Part shown: piece by piece, positions 40,217-63,704 of the stretch
Numbering within the stretch: the stretch's first letter is position 1
Layout: each line of letters opens with the position of its first letter
DNA from: Xiphophorus maculatus
Lineage: Eukaryota > Chordata > Actinopteri > Cyprinodontiformes > Poeciliidae
Direction of reading: 5' to 3'
DNA: 64,000 bases
NCBI RefSeq assembly: GCF_002775205.1
Contig: NC_036458.1
Span: 1,518,560 to 1,582,559 of the forward strand
Program-made: the position numbers and the translations under genes
Notes under the pieces: generated by a model
The model's input: the letters and a program-made list of their open reading frames with translations, nothing else
Told to the model about the DNA's origin: nothing
The model's database searches: none

Positions 40217-43200
40217 CTGCAGGGAAATACAGAAAACCAAATTTAACAATAAAAGTTGTTCCTTAGCCTGTCACAATAATAAACTGAGCTGGACGATACA
40301 TTTTCCCAAAAGTTATGGCGATAAAAGATAATGTTGTTGTTTTGAGACCGTTTTCCAGTAATATAATGGTAATGGATTGACTAACAAACTTTGAGTTCAA
40401 ATGAACATTGAACACTGGAACTGGAAGACATTTCAAAATGAATAAAACAACAAATAAAATGACTGATGGAGTCTCTGTTTTCAAAAAGGGCTGGTTGAGA
40501 CCAAAGCACCAGACTGAAGACTTTTATGATCCAGTTTTTGGAAGAAATAGAGAGAAAAAAAAAAGATAAATCATGCAAATGGAAATAACTGAGCTTGTTT
40601 TAACTTATCATGTGATTATTTAATCTATTGCTTATTGAGACAGGCATCGCTGCTTCAAATCAATAGAAAATGCATCCTATGAACCACAAAAATAATCAAT
40701 ATTCATGTTTTGCCAAACATCTACAAGCTTTCTGAAGTTAATATCATAATGTTATTAACATGACGTCTTCACAGTTGCTTTCAGGTGAAATCCAAGTGTT
40801 GAAGTAAATTATTAATGACTATTATTTTCATAAAGGTTTCGAATACTTTTATTATTATTATTAATTACTTTTACTTGATTACTTTTATTATTTGTGTTTA
40901 TTGATTACCTTACTATTATTACCTTACTATTGATTGTTTTATTCATTTAATCCTATTACTCATTTATTCTTATTTCATTTCAGTATGCGTTAAGTATGTT
41001 AAAGATCACAGTTTCTGACACTGACTGCAGTTAAGGGTGACAGTTGTCTGTTCTATAGGGACTGTTTTAACAGGAAACTTTCTGATCACAATCTAGCCCA
41101 CTCAGCAGCTGCCGTTAATTGGGGCCTCTGAGCTGCGCGGATGCGAAACTTCTGAGTTGAACGGAAGGACAAACAGATAGGGGTTTTTGTCCCACTTAGC
41201 TATCCAAGAACAAACTGTTGGTTCTGCAAGTAAACCGCATACAACAAAAGGTCAGTAAATGTAGGAGTATACTGGGGTTAAGGTGTCAACGTCTCGAACC
41301 TGCAGATGTTTCCACTGGGTAACCTGTGTGTCACCTGTGCCCTATTGTCAAGAAGAAACTGTCTGTACTTATGTTTTTTTCTCCCTTTGTGTGGTTGATG
41401 CTCCCGTACGGTGGCTGACAGGTGCAAATGCGCAGCAAAAGAGAAAACATGCAAACAAAAAAGAAGACACCCCCGAATGAAATGCAGCAAATAAAAAGAG
41501 AGACGCAAACACCCCCGAATGAAATGCAGCAAACAAAAAGTGTTGAAAACGGAAGTGCTCCAGACCACTAGGGGGAGTCAAAGAAAATAGTATTCATTTC
41601 TATGGGACCAGATGCAAGATGCTTCTTCTTCTTCTTCTTGGTATTTATTGGCGGTTGGCAACAAACTTACAGTAGCATTACCGCCACTTACCAGTATGGA
41701 GTGTGGTTCGAGATGGTCTATAAACTTTCACTTTCTACCTTTTCCCTCCATTAACTCCTGATTAAACATACCCCCACACATACACACCTGCTTATATTAT
41801 CCAACTTGCTTATAACTTTATATACCCCTCTTTGATATTCTTTACACATTCACACCCAACTTGCTCTACTCATATCCTATGAAATAGCTTTGTTTTTTTA
41901 AGATACCGAATAATTATTTGAATATGTCTACTCCCGAAATCTCTCCTCAAAAATTCTATTAAATTAAACCTTTCTTTAATACCTACACACTCTATCAGCA
42001 TGCATCTTTTCTCTTCTTCATACTTACAACACTCTAAAATAACATGCTCTATTGTTTCAGACTTCTCACAATAATCACACTTTCCAGATGCAAGATTCAG
42101 AGAGATACCTTTACTTTCTTTCAAATTTCTTTCTCTGAATCTTGCATCTGGTCCCATAGAAATGAATACTATTTTCTTTGACTCCCCCTAGTGGTCTGGA
42201 GCACTTCCGTTTTCAACACTTTTTGTTTGCTGCATTTCTTTCGGGGGTGTTTGCGTCTCTCTTTTTGTTTGCTGCATTTCATTCGGGGGTGTCTTCTTTT
42301 TTGTTTGCATGTTTTCTCTTTTGCTGCGCATTTGCACCTGTCGGCCACCGTACTCCCGCCATTGGCTACGTGTTTGACTCTGTATAAAAGGAGGCTGCCC
42401 AGGCGACGCAGTCAGAGAGGTTCTTTGACACTCATGTGTGCTGTTGACCGCTGTGTGTTAAATGGCCTTTCTCCAATTGCAATTGTTTTAATAAACTTGT
42501 ATCTTTATTCTGATATCTGCCTCCTAGAGATTTGTTGCTTTAACACAAGACAAAAGTAACGAACAAATCTACAGACTTCACAGCAATTTCCTGCATTTTC
42601 ATAAGTTTTATTTTTAAAAGTGACTTTTCTCAACTGTTAAAACATCTGCAAATTATCGGGGATTTTTAATAAGTTATCATTTTAATTCCTGAACATCTGT
42701 CAAGAGAAAGTTGTTCATTTCTGTATAAAAAGGTGTACTGTGATTAAAAACAGACGCAGAATGTTAAGGTAAATTATACTTTTTAAAAACTTATTAGACT
42801 TCTTTTCTAGGCAATTATCAAAAAATAGTTTATTTATAACGATCTGCAAATGGAGTTTGGGATAGTGATTACATAAAAGTCATAAAAACGAGTAATAAGT
42901 CATTATGTTAATGACATAATGGCGTCAAATTTAGGGAAAATATTAACATCACTATAGCAGAAATGAACAAGAAAAGAAACTGGACAAAAATCTGATTCTA
43001 TTGTGTAAATTTAGTCAAACAAAAATCGATAACGGGCCTCCAGCTGCTTGAGATCCGGGAATTAGACGGAGCCGCAGCTCCATCGGGAGGCCCGTGTTTA
43101 AAACCCCGCCGAGAGCTCACGCACCTGAGTGTCCACCTGGACTGCCTGGAGGCTCGGCCACCACCTGGAGCATCCTGCGCTGCCGGTGGAGCTCCTGCTT

Positions 43201-43320
43201 GGAGAGCAGCAGCTCCTCCTCATAGTCTGAAATGGTTTTCTTCACCGCCTCGAAGATCTCATCTGCGGCCGCGGAGAGCCGCTCGTTCACCAGCACCCGG
43301 AGCAGCTGGATGCTGGACAT
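38295..43320 (-). CDS. C2H2 zinc-finger protein, 16 fingers (2 exons)
   Basis: Probable nuclear DNA-binding protein; the orthologue is not identifiable. Exons 43320-43125 and 40216-38295 join in phase (CTCAG|GTGCGT, then ctctgcag|AGGAAC) into 705 aa. Exon 1 encodes a charged helical leader (MSSIQLLRVLVNERLSAAA) typical of many fish zinc-finger proteins. Exon 2 begins EEPQLTLCVWDEDF and has acidic patches, a poly-lysine likely nuclear signal at about 183-197, then 16 C2H2 fingers at about 225-695. The fingers form three homologous blocks of five (1-5, 6-10, 11-15) plus one. In each block the first two fingers have odd linkers and the last three TGEKP-type linkers. Blocks are separated by Ser/Pro-rich spacers. 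There is no KRAB, SCAN or BTB domain. Confidence 0.9.
40268..40653. mobile_element. hAT-like relic, CTGTCACAATAA family
   Basis: The left end CTGTCACAATAA and the right end TTATTGAGACAG are inverted. The body contains CACCAGACTGAAGACTTTTA and ATAAATCATGCAAAT, shared with about 50590-50853 and about 57720-57990. No target duplication is resolved. Confidence 0.65.
41407..42352. mobile_element. Foldback DNA element with 214-bp inverted arms
   Basis: Arms 41407-41620 and 42139-42352 are equal in length and near-identical inverted repeats beginning TACGGTGGC. It is flanked by the exact 6-bp duplication CTCCCG (41401-41406, 42353-42358). The core is a LINE 3' fragment. There is no transposase gene. 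A 6-bp duplication fits few DNA transposon groups (for example Dada, IS3EU or Polinton-type); the family is unknown. Confidence 0.8.
41621..42138 (-). pseudogene. LINE 3' end captured in the foldback element
   Basis: On the minus strand an open frame encodes NLASGKCDYCEKSETIEHVI, then LRRDFGSRHIQI and RYLKKTKLFHRI. This is the zinc-knuckle-like C-terminus usual in non-LTR retrotransposon reverse transcriptase proteins. The 3' tail ends GTTGCCAACCGCCAATAAAT plus GAA repeats. It is 5'-truncated and non-functional. Confidence 0.7.
43125..43320 (-). CDS. Zinc-finger gene exon 1: leader domain
   Basis: 65 codons plus one base, from ATG at 43320. It encodes MSSIQLLRVLVNERLSAAA, then EIFEAVKKTISDYEEELLLS and KQELHRQRRMLQVVAEPP, probably a coiled coil. 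The same leader-plus-finger exon structure is common in percomorph fish zinc-finger genes. The region around the start is GC-rich and probably promoter-proximal. Confidence 0.85.
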
Positions 43321-44274
43321 GACGCGGGCGGAGACACTTTAATACGGGAAAAAATGCAGCTTTGGAAGAATTTTCTTGGCATTAAAACCTAAACACGACA
43401 TTAAACTACAGACTAGTGTCTTGCTCTTCCAAATCCTTAAGGCCGGTGCTGCCACCTGGCGTACCGGAGAAGGAACTGCAGGAACTTTATCCAAGGTTTG
43501 AGGAAACAACATTTATAATTTTTAATCTTGGCACAGCACAAACAAATTAATAAAAAATAAAAATAGAATAAAAAATATAGTGAAACGTTTAATTGTTTAA
43601 GTGACCCATAGATTCTATCTCCATATAAATTAATCTAAAAGAGCAACACCTCAGTTTCTAAATCATTGCTATAAACTACAAACTTCTGTAGGAGTCCTGC
43701 AGTGTTTGAGGCTCCCAGGGATCATCTGGACTTTGTGCAACCAAAGCAAGAGCTAGGTTTGTGTCCAGGATGTGTGGGGTGTGCAGAGGCTTTCCTGACC
43801 CTTGACTTGTCGGCCTGAATGATCATCTCTTTAGACCTGATTGTTCGTTGTAGTTCAGACCTGTCCTGTTTAATGAACGAGCCAAACCTGAAATGAAAGT
43901 TCAGGTTTTATCTGAGCTTCTGAGATGCTAATCAGCTGCTCACAGTAGTAAAAACACCTTGTTGCCACGGTTACACAGAGAGAGAAAGAAAATGATGTAG
44001 GAAACAGAATAAGTACAAGAGTTGATTTTGCATCACAACCATTTTCCCTCCACTCAACTTTCCACAACTATGACCATTACTGTAAAAAAAAACTTGAAAC
44101 ATACCAATCTGTTTAATTGTGTTATCTAAACAGGTAGTTTTAAGTGAAAGTTCAGCAGAAACCTTTTTCATTCTTGGCGCGTCCAGCAGGTGGCGGCATT
44201 CTCCCATAAACTCATTACAGCGCAGAACAAACAGAAATGTTGAAAATAAAACAGAAACTCAGACATTCAACAGT
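43321..44274. other. Intergenic between zinc-finger gene and rab40c
   Basis: GC-richer near 43321-43500 (probable promoter side of the zinc-finger gene), then AT-rich. A dispersed repeat copy is at 44047-44063 and a CTCF-like motif at 44183-44195. No gene seen. Confidence 0.45.
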
Positions 44275-44280
44275 TTTATT
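44275..44280 (-). promoter_or_regulatory. rab40c: Candidate rab40c polyadenylation signal
   Basis: AATAAA on the minus strand, about 2.2 kb after the stop codon, a plausible 3' UTR length for this gene. Earlier signals cannot be excluded. Confidence 0.35.
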
Positions 44281-44399
44281 GTGAAAAAGTATTTTCATAC
44301 ACGTTGTCTTAAACTGTACAATCAATAATTTAAAAACATCATCATCATCATCATCATCATCATCGTGTTTCATCACTCAGCAGCTTCAGCGAGTCACGA

Positions 44400-44930
44400 A
44401 TGAACAGGAGTGTTTGTGCAGCAAAGATATTTGTTTGTGCTGTTATTGTTTTAAAGATATTAATAAATGTTTCTAGAGGTCATGAAAGGTCAACCAGCAC
44501 TCCACCCCCTTCAAACAAATTTGGTGCTATGTTTGTGCTGCAAAAATTCTGTTTGTGCTGCTTTTGTTTTGAAGATATGAATGAAATCTTGAAGGTCAAA
44601 AGGGCAACCAGCCCCCAAACATGAACAAAATCAAATTTGGTGTCAATCAACTCCGTTACGTTTGTGCCGCAAACAAAAATCATCACTATCTTTAAAATGA
44701 TAGCAGCACAAACAAAACTTTTGCAGAACAAATATTTGACTTTTCATGACCTCAGGAAACTTTTATTAATATCTTTAAATTTTGCAGCAACGCAGCACAA
44801 ACGTTTGACACCAATTTGTTAGATTTACAGGTTGACCTTTAAACTTCAATATATTCAAAGCAAAAGCAGAACAAACTTAAAATTTTGCAGCACAAACATT
44901 TGACACCAATTTGAAGAGGGAAACGTCACT
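44400..44930. repeat. Diverged tandem/inverted repeats (TTTGTGCTGC units)
   Basis: Repeated blocks of the type TTTGTGCTGCAAA plus GATATTAATAAA plus GAGGTCATGAAAGGTCAACC alternate in both orientations. A related single block lies at about 10010-10140. Confidence 0.65.
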
Positions 44931-45425
44931 CAGGTGAGCGAACAGCAGCAGAACGGGTCGGCGGGTCACAGAACGGGTCGTAGTGAGATCTGTGCTGGAA
45001 ACCACTGAGAGGAACTGGAACAGCAGCTTTTCTACAAAACAGGACAATTTCTGGATCCATTTTTACAGAATCAAAACAAATAACGAGCCAGAACCAGAAA
45101 CGGACCGGGAAGATTAGTGTCTCTAGAACAAGCAGAACCGGGTCAGAAGAAGCAGGACTTATTGATCAGAACCTGCAGGAAAACGTTGAATAAAGAGAAA
45201 ATAGTGGCAGCAGCAGGAAAAGAGGAGAGACGGAGATGAAGCCCTGCAGAGCATCTATTATTAAACAGCAAGGCATCATGGGACGGCAGGCGGAGGCAGC
45301 GATGCGGATCACAGGCAGGAAGAAGAAGAAGAAGACAACAGCGATGGATCCCAGGGGAGATCCGATCAGATGAAAAGCGGCGGCTCTGAAAAACTCACGT
45401 GTTCCAACTCATTTAAGCACGAGCG

Positions 45426-45792
45426 CACTGCAAAAACACAAAATGCTACCAACATTTTTCTCCAGTTTCTACTGCAAATATCTGAGTAGACTTGAAATAA
45501 GAAAACTAACAGGTCATTTTTCTGTTTTGCAGAAAAATGATTATTGTTTAAGTCAATTATTTAATGAAGTTAACAGAGTGCTAGTTCCACAGGCAGATTA
45601 TGTCACTTATAACATTTTTATAAATTAAATAATCTGAATGGAACTAATAAAATCATTATTAAGAAATTATTGACTTAAACTCTCATAAGTTTCAGAAAAA
45701 ATCCCTGTAAGTTAAAACACTTGAAATGAGACAAAACTGACAAAACAGAAACTAGAGCAGAAATTATTTGTAAGATTTTGTGTTTTGCAGTG
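45426..45792. mobile_element. TIR element, CACTGCAAAAACACAAAAT family
   Basis: The left end CACTGCAAAAACACAAAATG is mirrored by the right end AGATTTTGTGTTTTGCAGTG. Size and inner structure are as in the copy at 19772-20133. Confidence 0.75.
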
Positions 45793-46487
45793 AAGAAAGA
45801 GTGAAACGTCCTGCAGCACCTGAACGCAGCGCAGAGAGGAAATAACAAGGAAAGATGGAGACATCAGGATCTAAAGCCAGTAAAACTGTTTTGGCTTCAT
45901 TTGACTTAAATAAATGTTTTTTCTTCATCACTGAAACAAAAAAAACAAACAAACTGATAAAACCTGAAATTTTATCATTCAGATTCAAAGTGAAGCAGAT
46001 GAAGGCAAAAACAAACCTAAAAAGTTTAAAAACGGGTCAGAGTTTACTGTCAGTGAGGCCCGGTTCTGTCTGAACCCGCCCAGTTTCTCCGACTGGGTCG
46101 ATGTTTGGGAACAGGAAGGAGCTCATCCGAGGTATTTCTGACAAAAATACTGAATATGATCAGGTCTAAAAAACTGAAACAAGTGGGAAGATAAACCTGA
46201 AGTAAACAGAACCGTCCGACCCAGTTAAAGTCCCGTCCAATCAGAACTCAAAACGCTTCGATTAACCAAGAAATAAAAACCATAAACGTAAAACCAGAAC
46301 CTGGGAGCCAGTGGAAGTGGAACCGGAATGTGTTAGTGAGAAAACGTGGATCAAGGCACCAAAGCGAGCCTGGACCGGAGTCTGCTGTGGTTCTGTAGTG
46401 TGAAACGTTGCTTAGCTTATCGGGAGCGGAGCGGTGAGGTTCTGTACATGTAGTGACGCCTCTGCGGTCCGGCTCTCCGCCCGTCTC

Positions 46488-58547
<12,060 letters not shown>

Positions 58548-61500
58548 CTTCACCTCTGAACCCGGGAGGCTCAAAATATGTTATTTCCCTCTGGCTTGAT
58601 CCAAAATAAAGTCTGTTTTGCCATGAACTACCTGGATGTGGGTCCGGCTGCAGAGGCTTTGTTTTTCACTATTTCTAGCTAAAAAAAATTAAATAAAGTG
58701 AGTGTCCTAAATGTGTTAAATACTGTGAAGCTTGATTAAAGGTAGTGCACATTGGGAGTGAAAAACCCCATGTAAATAAGACATTATGTAATCAAAGTGA
58801 AGCTGAGCCTGCCTTTAAATACCGATTGAAGAAACTGACAACTCCATCTGAATCCGGCTGGAAACTCTAAAAAAGCAGCAAAAACATGTCAATAATTATA
58901 TTAAACTTCTCATTGCTTTGTGGTGAATTTATTTTGAAACGTTCTCAAACTAGAAATGCGTCGTTTCTTTTTTTCATTCAGGAGACGCTTTCGTAGCAAC
59001 GAGAAGCTAGCTCTGCATGGGAGCTAGCGGGCTAGCCTAGCTCTCCCACAGCTGCTTTCAATCAAAATAAAATTTACATAAAAGACAGCTTCGGGATATA
59101 ACCCTAAATGAGTTAAAATGAGACTTTAGAGTCAATCTAAAATATATAAAGTAGCGCTATTTCAACGAGCAGTAACGTTTTCCCCCCAGCTAGCCCAACT
59201 TCCCCCCAACGTCTGTATAATTTCAGGCCCCCTTCTCTTCATTTGCTCCGGGAACAAAACAGTCCGTAACTTCAAATCCAGGGGAACGACCCGAAAAAAG
59301 GCTGGAAGTCACGCAGGTTGTTGCGTCCAGTCCAGATCCGTGTGGGTGCACTCCGAAATCTCAGCCCGCGATGTTTCCATTTCTCTTCATGGTTGTCTGT
59401 CATAATCACAGATGTTCCTCCTCCACGAAGCGCCACAACAACACTGCCACTCGCTGCTCCGCCGCTCTCCCTACGCAGCACTAGCCACGCCCTCTTCCCC
59501 GCCTACTCTCCTGTGATTGGACGCTGGGTTTCGCGGGGGTAGTAAACAGGCGCGTCTATTGGACAAGAAATATGTCTCTCGCAGATTGTTGTCAACAATG
59601 CGCAGATGGTGGAGGGGGTATGTGGACACAAAAAGATATTCCATTCTTTCCAGAATGCTGTTAGAACAAAGACAGAGAAATTTTATCATGTCGATAAACA
59701 AGATTAAATTAAAGCCTGCAATGGGTTGTAAAGGGACAATCAGACCCTATTTACATAAGTTTATTCTAACGTCTTAAACATTTTTTATGAGCTGTTTCAG
59801 TTTATAAAATAATCACCTCAATTTAATCATGTTAATCAGCACCAGCACATAAAATAGGACAAAGTGAGATTAAAAGAGGTCATAATTTCATTCCAGTTCT
59901 TTTTATGTTGTTGCCTGTCATCAGAGACCATTTTGCATAAGAACAACTAGTTCCCAATCAGTTCCCATACAATTCCAGTGACAACCAATCAATTAATTTT
60001 ATACACAACAGTCAGAATCATATTCAAATCCAATAAAAACTTCCAAAGAATCATATTTTTTCATAGTTAGTCAAATATTTTCTAAATATGAAGACCAGAA
60101 AATTGAACTGAGTCTAGCCTTTTCTGCTAGTTGCCTCTGAGAGCAAGCACAGGGTGACAGTAGTGAGGAACTTTGAACAGGATGAAACTTCCAGCTGAAC
60201 CAGACCTAGTGCTGCATTTTAGATAAGCCAATTTTTTAAATTAAAGATTTAGTATATCCTGATAAAGAAGTAAGAAATAAGTAAGAAATCATGGAATAGT
60301 TTTTGCTGAATCAACCTTGAATATTATATTTATTATTTAGACGATGCTGTGAAAAATAGCACAGAAAACTTTATTTGGGATTTTAAAAGAAATGTTCTGG
60401 GGAAATAAACTGACTGGATTAATTTAGTTTTATGTAACTGATGGCATGTTTGATCTCAAGAAGTTCAAATAAATCTTTTGCCCCTTGAATTGAATAGGAT
60501 ACATGTCATATTATTTGGGGAAAATATTTAAAAAATGATCAATCATGGTTTCATGTTATACTTCACAAAAAGCTGGGATTTAAAATGAGGTGTGTAGACT
60601 TTTGAGAGCCACTGTAAATCAATATGATGGGTTAGCTAACATCTCTGCAGACCCCACACATCCTGGACACAAACGGTCAGGTTGGAGATAGAGAGACAGG
60701 TTTTCTCTTTCAGCTACTGCAAACAGAATAAGCATATTTCCATTACCAAAACTTAATTTCTTGGTGTCAAAATGGTCAACATGGAGCATTAGCATTGGCT
60801 TCTATCTATGTGAAATCAGTATTTATATCAGCATGACTCATCTCCCTACCCTCAGCTCAGCCAGAACACCTACACACATAATGAATGAAGCATGCAAACC
60901 TGCACTGACAGCAGCAGCTTTAACTGCAGCTAGATGCAAATCTAGGAACTAAGCTGCATTTAGAACAATAAACAACTTTAATATTTACTCAGCAAACCCA
61001 TGTGATTTTTCCAAGCCAGCAAATAATGAATCAAAACAAATGTGTTTGCTGACCAGAAAGATGTCAGGAAATATAGATGGGTTTTTATTATTTACCCTGC
61101 GTTGTCGTGCAGATTACCGACATTCTTAAGGTGCTTTAACGTTTCTGGAAGTTCTTGTTTATAGAAAACCTGAAAGATATTGAGATTCATTTAAAAAATA
61201 TTTTTGCATAAATGCTACCCTGGACAAGCTGATTTGTTTTGCATCTATTAAAAAAACATCAGACACAAAATGAATGACTGCATAAAAAGTGACTGACCTA
61301 ATTCAACAGCGATCCAGTCAGTTGGTGCTAGAATCAAAAATATCTTGAGGAAATAAGAAAACAGAAAATTACAACCCTAAGCATTCAGCTAAAGATTCAC
61401 AGACAACAAGATTGAGGTTCTGGAGTGGCCTAATCAAAGCCCAGACCTGTTTGTAGCTGATGTTACAGTTTACAGAGCTGGAACAGTTTAGCAGGAAGAA

Positions 61501-63218
61501 TGGAAAAAAACTCCAGCATCCAGATCCACACAGACTCCCTGCTGTGACGCAATCAGAAATGTAAATACTAAATACTGACTGGAAGGGTGTGAATATTTAT
61601 ACAATCACTTATTTTATGTTACAGATCCTTATCCAATTATTATTATTTATAGAAATAAGTTTTTACTTGGATATTTGAGGGTTTTTTGTCAAAGAAAGTT
61701 AATCATGAATGATTTGTAAAACATCCAAGGAGGTGAATACTTTTCTCTCTACGTCGCCCTGTGAAGAAATGCCACCCTGGGTGGAGAGCCACACCATTCA
61801 TATTAAAATCAATCACTGAAAACAAATAAATTCTGCCTTTTGATTCCTGATGATCGATCTTGTTTTGTAACTGTAGTTCATCAGAATAAAATATAATTAG
61901 CAATGGAAAAAAGGCTGCAAAAAAATATAGATTTTATTCAAAATAAGTTTATTGATTAGGATGAAGCTACTGATCAATTATATACAACATCAAAAAGGAC
62001 CAACATCAACATTATCAGGGAAAGTATCTGAAACTCAAACTTCCTCCTGAAGGGCTGAGAAACTTCTGGTGCTATTCGTTGATGAAGATGAGAAAAAAAA
62101 CGCCTTAAGCCAGAAGTTCAAAGAACAAACAGCAAACGTCCTTCCACAGAATTTTCTCTGCATTTGTTGCAGATGTTTTCAGACGAACTCTGGTAGATCA
62201 GCTGGGAAAGCGTCTTAAAAACACAGGCAGGTTTTACAAAGCGGAAAGCTGGTCACAGCGCCACCTACTGGTCACACTTCGGAGCGGTGAATAGAGAGAA
62301 ATCTTTTCACATCATTTCTGAAACTATAAATCATTTTAGGGAAACATCTACCAGTTTGGCACCAACTGGTTCTGCTGCCGGCACAAAACAAGTTAAATAT
62401 AAAATGATTTTTTAAAATAGAGACAAAACCATCAAGGCTTGGAGAAAAGCAGAACCACAGTTTATTATCCAGCAGCAGAAAAAAACAAAACGGACTTCGG
62501 TGCTGCTTTTCCCGCCACAGGATTCCTCCACATCTTTCATCTGAACATCTCTGAGCTGATGTTTGGGTCAGTTCTGATTTATTTTCAAGAATACATTTTC
62601 TCAAATTGTCATAAAACAGGTTAAAAAACAAACAACTAAAACTAAAGAACAAAACAAGAAAAGCAGACATTTAGCCAACTACACCAAACCTGTAACCCAT
62701 TTATTCATCCGACCACCGGGGGCGCTGTTATACGACGAGTGTTGCGATTAGATTTGGATAAATACACTGTGATGCAAGCATTAAATTGTTTTGATCCACT
62801 TTTTTTTTGTCTCTATCACATAAACAAATGTTTTAACAGAACTCCATAGTGGGATTTGGTTATTTTTAATAAGTTTGTGTATAAAACGATAATGAAAAAG
62901 GACTAATTATTATTATTGGTTAATCTGTTAAGGTTCCTTAACAATTCAACTAAACTTGATTCATTTTCAATCAGAAATCATCTTCAGTCTTTTAACAAGC
63001 TAAATCTGTAACATTTTGTTAAAATTTTATCAATTTTTACTCACATTAGAGTGAAATTAAATGAAATGTTCAGTGATGGAGCAGCATTGAAACTATGTTA
63101 GGAGTGTTCCACATCTTTCATAAGTGTGGACAAAAATAAAAATATGTACTAAAAAAGATGGAATGAGTGTTCATAATCAGTCATTCAAGTTGCTCAGAAT
63201 ACTTCAGAGTTTCTGCTG
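58548..63218. other. Intergenic, rab40c promoter to pigq 3' side
   Basis: 59160-59600 is CpG-richer with inverted CCAAT boxes (GTGATTGGACG near 59514, CTATTGGAC near 59556), the likely rab40c promoter and non-coding exon; no convincing donor was found. 60585-60615 looks like a Tc1 terminus (GTGTGTAGACTTTTGAGAGC). 61420-61760 is a Tc1-like relic. CTCF-like motifs are at 62254-62273 and 62711-62727. The part below 63219 probably includes the pigq 3' UTR (AATAAA on the minus strand near 62461). Confidence 0.5.
61420..61760 (+). pseudogene. Tc1-like transposon 3' relic
   Basis: GAGTGGCCTAATCAAAGCCC corresponds to the EWPxQSPDL block of Tc1 transposases. Later GGAGGTGAATACTTTTCTC matches the usual Tc1-type 3' end wording. 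The frame is broken. Confidence 0.55.
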
Positions 63219-63704
63219 TCAGTCAGACTTAGTGGTTTTGTGTCTCCAGGGATAAATCAGCTCCCCGATGAACAGCTTCTTGACGAGCGCCACCCAGGAG
63301 TCTCTGGGGTAGCAGCTGTAGGTCGGCGTGCGATAGGTCTGGACGACGCTGCTGCACTTCAGAGGATTGATCTGCAGAGAAACGGCAGCGTCAGGGAACA
63401 GGCTCCACCTCCAGCACCAGCTAACGTCCAAAACGAAGCGTCAAACTGGGAAATCTCACCTCCATCAGCAGGTGGAGGGCGGTGCCCGGCTCCTCACACA
63501 GCACTCTGAACTTCACACCCTCTGAAAATGGAATAAAAACAAATTTACACACGCCAAAGTTTCCGCTTTGCAGAAGTAATGAGATTTACCAGCCAGTCTG
63601 TAGGGCCGACAGATCCGCAGCGCCATGGCGAACAAAGGGAAGGAGTTGATGAAGTCAACGCTGAGATGCAGGACGCCCTGGAACAGCACCACCACCAGGC
63701 GCAG
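63219..63704 (-). CDS. pigq: PIG-Q, C-terminal exons (partial)
   Basis: Subunit of the GPI-N-acetylglucosaminyltransferase complex, which makes GlcNAc-phosphatidylinositol in the endoplasmic reticulum, the first step of GPI-anchor synthesis. Three exons are visible: 63704-63590 ([20 protein letters not shown], then [15 protein letters not shown]), 63521-63460 ([20 protein letters not shown]) and 63371-63219 ([20 protein letters not shown], then [20 protein letters not shown], stop TGA). The junctions are GT-AG and in phase; 109 residues are present. The remainder lies beyond base 64000. The first exon's acceptor (GTGTGGGGCAG) has a weak pyrimidine tract and is the least certain edge. [11 protein letters not shown] is characteristic of the PIG-Q C-terminus, and the position next to rab40c agrees with mammalian gene order. 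Confidence 0.92.

Larger units (their letters stand above)
40997..42545 (+). mobile_element. Solo LTR, interrupted by a foldback element
   Basis: Begins TGTTAAAG and ends CTTTAACA, perfect 8-bp inverted termini. Before the end lie a CCAAT-like CCATTGG, a TATA box (TATAAAAG, 42383-42390) and AATAAA at 42490-42495: promoter, R and a short U5. Without the 952-bp insertion it is about 597 bp. No flanking duplication or internal retroviral genes were seen. The family is not identified. Confidence 0.6.
40217..43124 (-). other. Zinc-finger gene intron with nested transposons
   Basis: 2908 bp. It contains a hAT-like relic (40268-40653), an LTR (40997-42545) split by a foldback element (41407-42352) that carries a LINE fragment, and AT-rich DNA to exon 1. 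Confidence 0.75.
44281..46487 (-). other. rab40c: Probable rab40c 3' UTR region with repeats
   Basis: Downstream of the rab40c stop. It holds a (CAT)n tract at 44338-44364, diverged repeats at 44400-44930 and the TIR element at 45426-45792. No other gene is seen. Confidence 0.45.

Noticed and set aside
41278..42559. Two similar frames rich in Phe/Leu (FAAHLHLSATV) in opposite orientation
   Set aside because: They are the two arms of the foldback element, not genes.
44338..44364. (CAT)n tract as a possible functional motif
   Set aside because: Plain simple-sequence repeat.
59272..59777. Short frames in the CpG-rich region upstream of rab40c
   Set aside because: No family resemblance; better explained as promoter and untranslated exon sequence.
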